A stretch of DNA of 15,124 nucleotides, taken from assembly GCA_004283105.1 (NCBI GenBank), contig SHLN01000035.1:1-15124 (forward strand), written 5' to 3'. How positions within the stretch are numbered: the first letter of the stretch is position 1; each line of letters begins with the position of its first letter. Shown piece after piece: positions 13,780-15,124 of the stretch. Made by a program: the position numbers and the translations under genes. A model generated the notes under the pieces. That model was not told the DNA's origin. It did no database searches and saw only the letters and a list, made by a program, of their open reading frames with translations. The DNA comes from Acidimicrobiia bacterium (GTDB lineage: Bacteria; Actinomycetota; Acidimicrobiia; Spongiisociales; SHLN01).

Positions 13780-14727
13780 TTAACGATCGAACGAGGAGAG
13801 GATGGCATCGACGAGGGCATCTTTCTGGCGCCAGATCATGGTGGCGTGGCCGCCGGGGAGCCAGCGGAGCCCTGACCCGGGCCAGTGCTCGTGCAGGGCC
13901 TCTACAGCTGCGGGCGGGATGTACCCGTCACGCCGGGCCCCGACGATCACTGCCGTGGCGGTATGCGGCCGGGGAGGCACCGCCAGCACCGATGCGCTCG
14001 TCAGGTGTCGGCGGAGTCGGTCCTCGGCGCCGTTCGAACGTCCCCCGAGCGCGTCCCAGTCGACCATGTGAGTGAGGATGCCGTCCAGCCACACCGGACC
14101 GGGCGAGTGGGAGGCGGCCAGCCCGGCGATTGCCACCGGGGTCTCCATGAGAGCTCCGATCAAGGCTGCGATGTTGCCGCCCATCGAGTAGCCGGTGACC
14201 CCCACCTCGTAGTCGGAGCCGAAGTGTGCAAGGAGGGCCCTGCCTTCCTGAACGGCGGCGCGGCCCATCACCGCGAAGTCGGCCACCGTTCGGATGGGAG
14301 GATCCTCACGCACCCGGCGCGATCCGTAGAACGGGTTTTCGAGCATGATGGAGCTCACTCCGACGGCTGCGAGACGGCGGGCAAGGCCGTCCCTGGTTCG
14401 GAACCCATGGTCGTTCCAGGCGGCCATCATCACGACGAGGCGTCGCGTGCGATTAGCCGGCGAGATCATCCGGATGGTGGCCGTGCGACTCGCCGCCGGG
14501 AGTTCGGCCACCGGGCTGAGGAAGATCCCATCGCGCTCGACCAGTCCATCGTCGGCCGTCTTCTCACCATCCCAGTCGATCTCGATCGGCAGGGGAGGCG
14601 GGGCGTCGCCGGTTACCGCCAGGAGGTCGACGAGGGCGTCATCCCCCCAGCCGTCTTTGAACACCTTCAGGGAGGCCGGCCCGTGGCGGAAAAAGAGGGC
14701 GGCGGCCCGATCGACGGGATGCATCAT
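13780..14727 (-). CDS. Alpha/beta hydrolase family protein (ABHD18-like)
   Basis: A 315-residue cytosolic serine hydrolase candidate. The nucleophile elbow is G-Y-S-M-G-G with Ser181; Asp267 (GARRDGYIP) and His294 (PGGHATM) complete a plausible triad. LENPFYGSRR (129-138), just before the elbow region, is characteristic of the ABHD18/DUF2048-like group. The first 95 residues are a beta-rich lead-in and no signal peptide is seen. The substrate is unknown; esterase or lipase activity is inference. Start: 14727 is the first start codon in this frame (a second ATG follows directly). It has no Shine-Dalgarno, but a six-codon upstream ORF overlaps it by ATGA, so translation may be coupled. The TipA-like gene ends 41 nt upstream on the same strand, and a TACACT box lies between. 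No hairpin terminator is seen in the 121 nt that follow. Confidence 0.85.
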   Translation of the reverse strand: MMHPVDRAAALFFRHGPASLKVFKDGWGDDALVDLLAVTGDAPPPLPIEIDWDGEKTADDGLVERDGIFLSPVAELPAASRTATIRMISPANRTRRLVVMMAAWNDHGFRTRDGLARRLAAVGVSSIMLENPFYGSRRVREDPPIRTVADFAVMGRAAVQEGRALLAHFGSDYEVGVTGYSMGGNIAALIGALMETPVAIAGLAASHSPGPVWLDGILTHMVDWDALGGRSNGAEDRLRRHLTSASVLAVPPRPHTATAVIVGARRDGYIPPAAVEALHEHWPGSGLRWLPGGHATMIWRQKDALVDAILSSFDR

Positions 14728-14744
14728 GCGGACGGCTCCGGCAT
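14724..14744 (-). CDS. Six-codon upstream ORF overlapping the hydrolase start
   Basis: ATG CCG GAG CCG TCC GCA TGA runs from 14744 to 14724 (minus strand), and its TGA shares bases with the hydrolase ATG at 14727 (ATGA overlap). The uORF ATG lies 7 nt after TACACT, the leaderless distance. It could serve to load ribosomes for re-initiation at the hydrolase start, which lacks its own ribosome binding site. The peptide (MPEPSA) need not matter. Confidence 0.35.
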   Translation of the reverse strand: MPEPSA

Positions 14745-14757
14745 GAGGGAGAGTGTA
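14745..14757 (-). promoter_or_regulatory. Leaderless-type -10 before the hydrolase upstream ORF
   Basis: TACACT (complement of 14752-14757) ends 7 nt before an ATG at 14744. The spacing equals that before the sulfotransferase start. No -35 is evident within the end of the upstream regulator gene. Confidence 0.4.
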
Positions 14758-14768
14758 CGAAGTCGGCG

Positions 14769-15124
14769 TCAGCGGTATCGAGCCGCAATCGCCTCGGACA
14801 CGTACCGCGCCAGGCCTTCGGCGTCAGCCTCGAAGTGCGCGGCGAAGCGCCCATCGTCGACATACATGCTCCCGAGACCGGCATGGATCTCGGGACTGCA
14901 GTCGTAGAACCACTTCGTGATATGTGCCCGGTGCCGGTCGACGATGGTGGCCGCCTCATCCGAGTCGGCCGGGGTGCCGCGTCCCAGCAACTCCGCAAAG
15001 GCAGCGTCGATCTCGGCGGCCTCGCGCTTGATGTCGAGCCAATCGGCCTTCGAATAGGACGCCGTACGGCGGGCCGACTGGCGGTAGGCGTCGCTGTCGC
15101 CCCAGCGTTCCTCCGCTTCGGCCT
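14769..15124 (-). CDS. TipA-like MerR family regulator, C-terminal (TipAS) part; gene continues past the window
   Basis: The frame is open from the window end to a TGA at 14769-14771, giving 117 residues with the start outside. The sequence reads E-A-E-E-R-W-G-D-S-D-A-Y-R-Q-S-A-R-R, then later H-R-A-H-I-T-K-W-F-Y-D-C-S, H-A-G-L-G-S-M-Y-V-D-D-G-R-F and G-L-A-R-Y-V-S-E-A-I. This is the TipAS drug-recognition fold. Streptomyces TipAL binds thiopeptide antibiotics here, through a cysteine, and activates transcription. A Cys in YDCS is present. The MerR-type DNA-binding domain should lie beyond 15124 but is not seen, so a stand-alone TipAS protein remains possible. The hydrolase gene follows 41 nt downstream and might be co-regulated. 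Confidence 0.85.
   Translation of the reverse strand, partial: AEAEERWGDSDAYRQSARRTASYSKADWLDIKREAAEIDAAFAELLGRGTPADSDEAATIVDRHRAHITKWFYDCSPEIHAGLGSMYVDDGRFAAHFEADAEGLARYVSEAIAARYR

Noticed and set aside
13701..14075. A 124-codon frame on + downstream of the lipoprotein start
   Set aside because: It is antisense to the hydrolase C-terminus, has Arg-rich shadow composition, and has no motif.

Overview
This is a high-GC window in which the genes abut closely, read from both strands, and carry G/C-rich third codon positions. The best fit is a chromosomal segment of an actinobacterium, possibly of the class Acidimicrobiia. The supporting signs are: an inositol-3-phosphate synthase directly downstream of a PadR regulator (the order known from Mycobacterium tuberculosis, Rv0047c-Rv0046c); an F420/FMN split-barrel oxidoreductase; a TipA-type regulator; several start codons with no Shine-Dalgarno but a TANNNT box 6-7 nt upstream (leaderless promoters); and large secreted repeat proteins. 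No tRNA, rRNA, transposon, phage gene or CRISPR array was seen. The assignment to class is inference.

Layout. Positions 1-2397 hold a six-helix, one-pore potassium-channel-like protein and an FMN-dependent nitronate monooxygenase-like protein, both on +. Positions 2394-4526 (-) encode a secreted protein of seven beta-propeller blades, a calcium-type acidic linker and five FG-GAP-like repeats. Its stop codon interlocks with that of the monooxygenase inside one CTAG. Positions 4611-6366 (-) hold the padR-ino1 operon, ending in a perfect hairpin. Upstream of padR, three copies of ATCGATATA sit over its promoter, and a shorter copy lies at the start of the divergent gene. That divergent gene (6527-8566, +) is a triple-GAF diguanylate cyclase with intact GGEEF and RxxD sites. 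It is followed by a leaderless sulfotransferase (8596-9429, +), which overlaps tail-to-tail with a leaderless split-barrel oxidoreductase (9423-9899, -).

Positions 10066-12951 (+) encode a secreted subtilisin-family protease with propeptide, PA insert and a long C-terminal beta region, closed by a strong terminator. A Thr-rich lipoprotein of unknown function (13056-13658, -), an alpha/beta hydrolase (13780-14727, -) and the 3' part of a TipA-like regulator (14769 to the window end, -) complete the window.

How the genes work together. Only padR-ino1 forms a clear functional unit: a regulator that probably controls itself and inositol phosphate synthesis, which in actinobacteria feeds phosphatidylinositol, mycothiol and related compounds. 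The cyclase shares the intergenic region and may share the operator. The propeller protein, the protease and the lipoprotein make up an exported set, but nothing in the sequence proves they act together. I did not find a clear new multi-gene system. The most worthwhile leads are the PadR operator array shared with the cyclase, the six-codon leaderless upstream ORF before the hydrolase, the propeller/repeat architecture, and the inverted repeat around the protease promoter.
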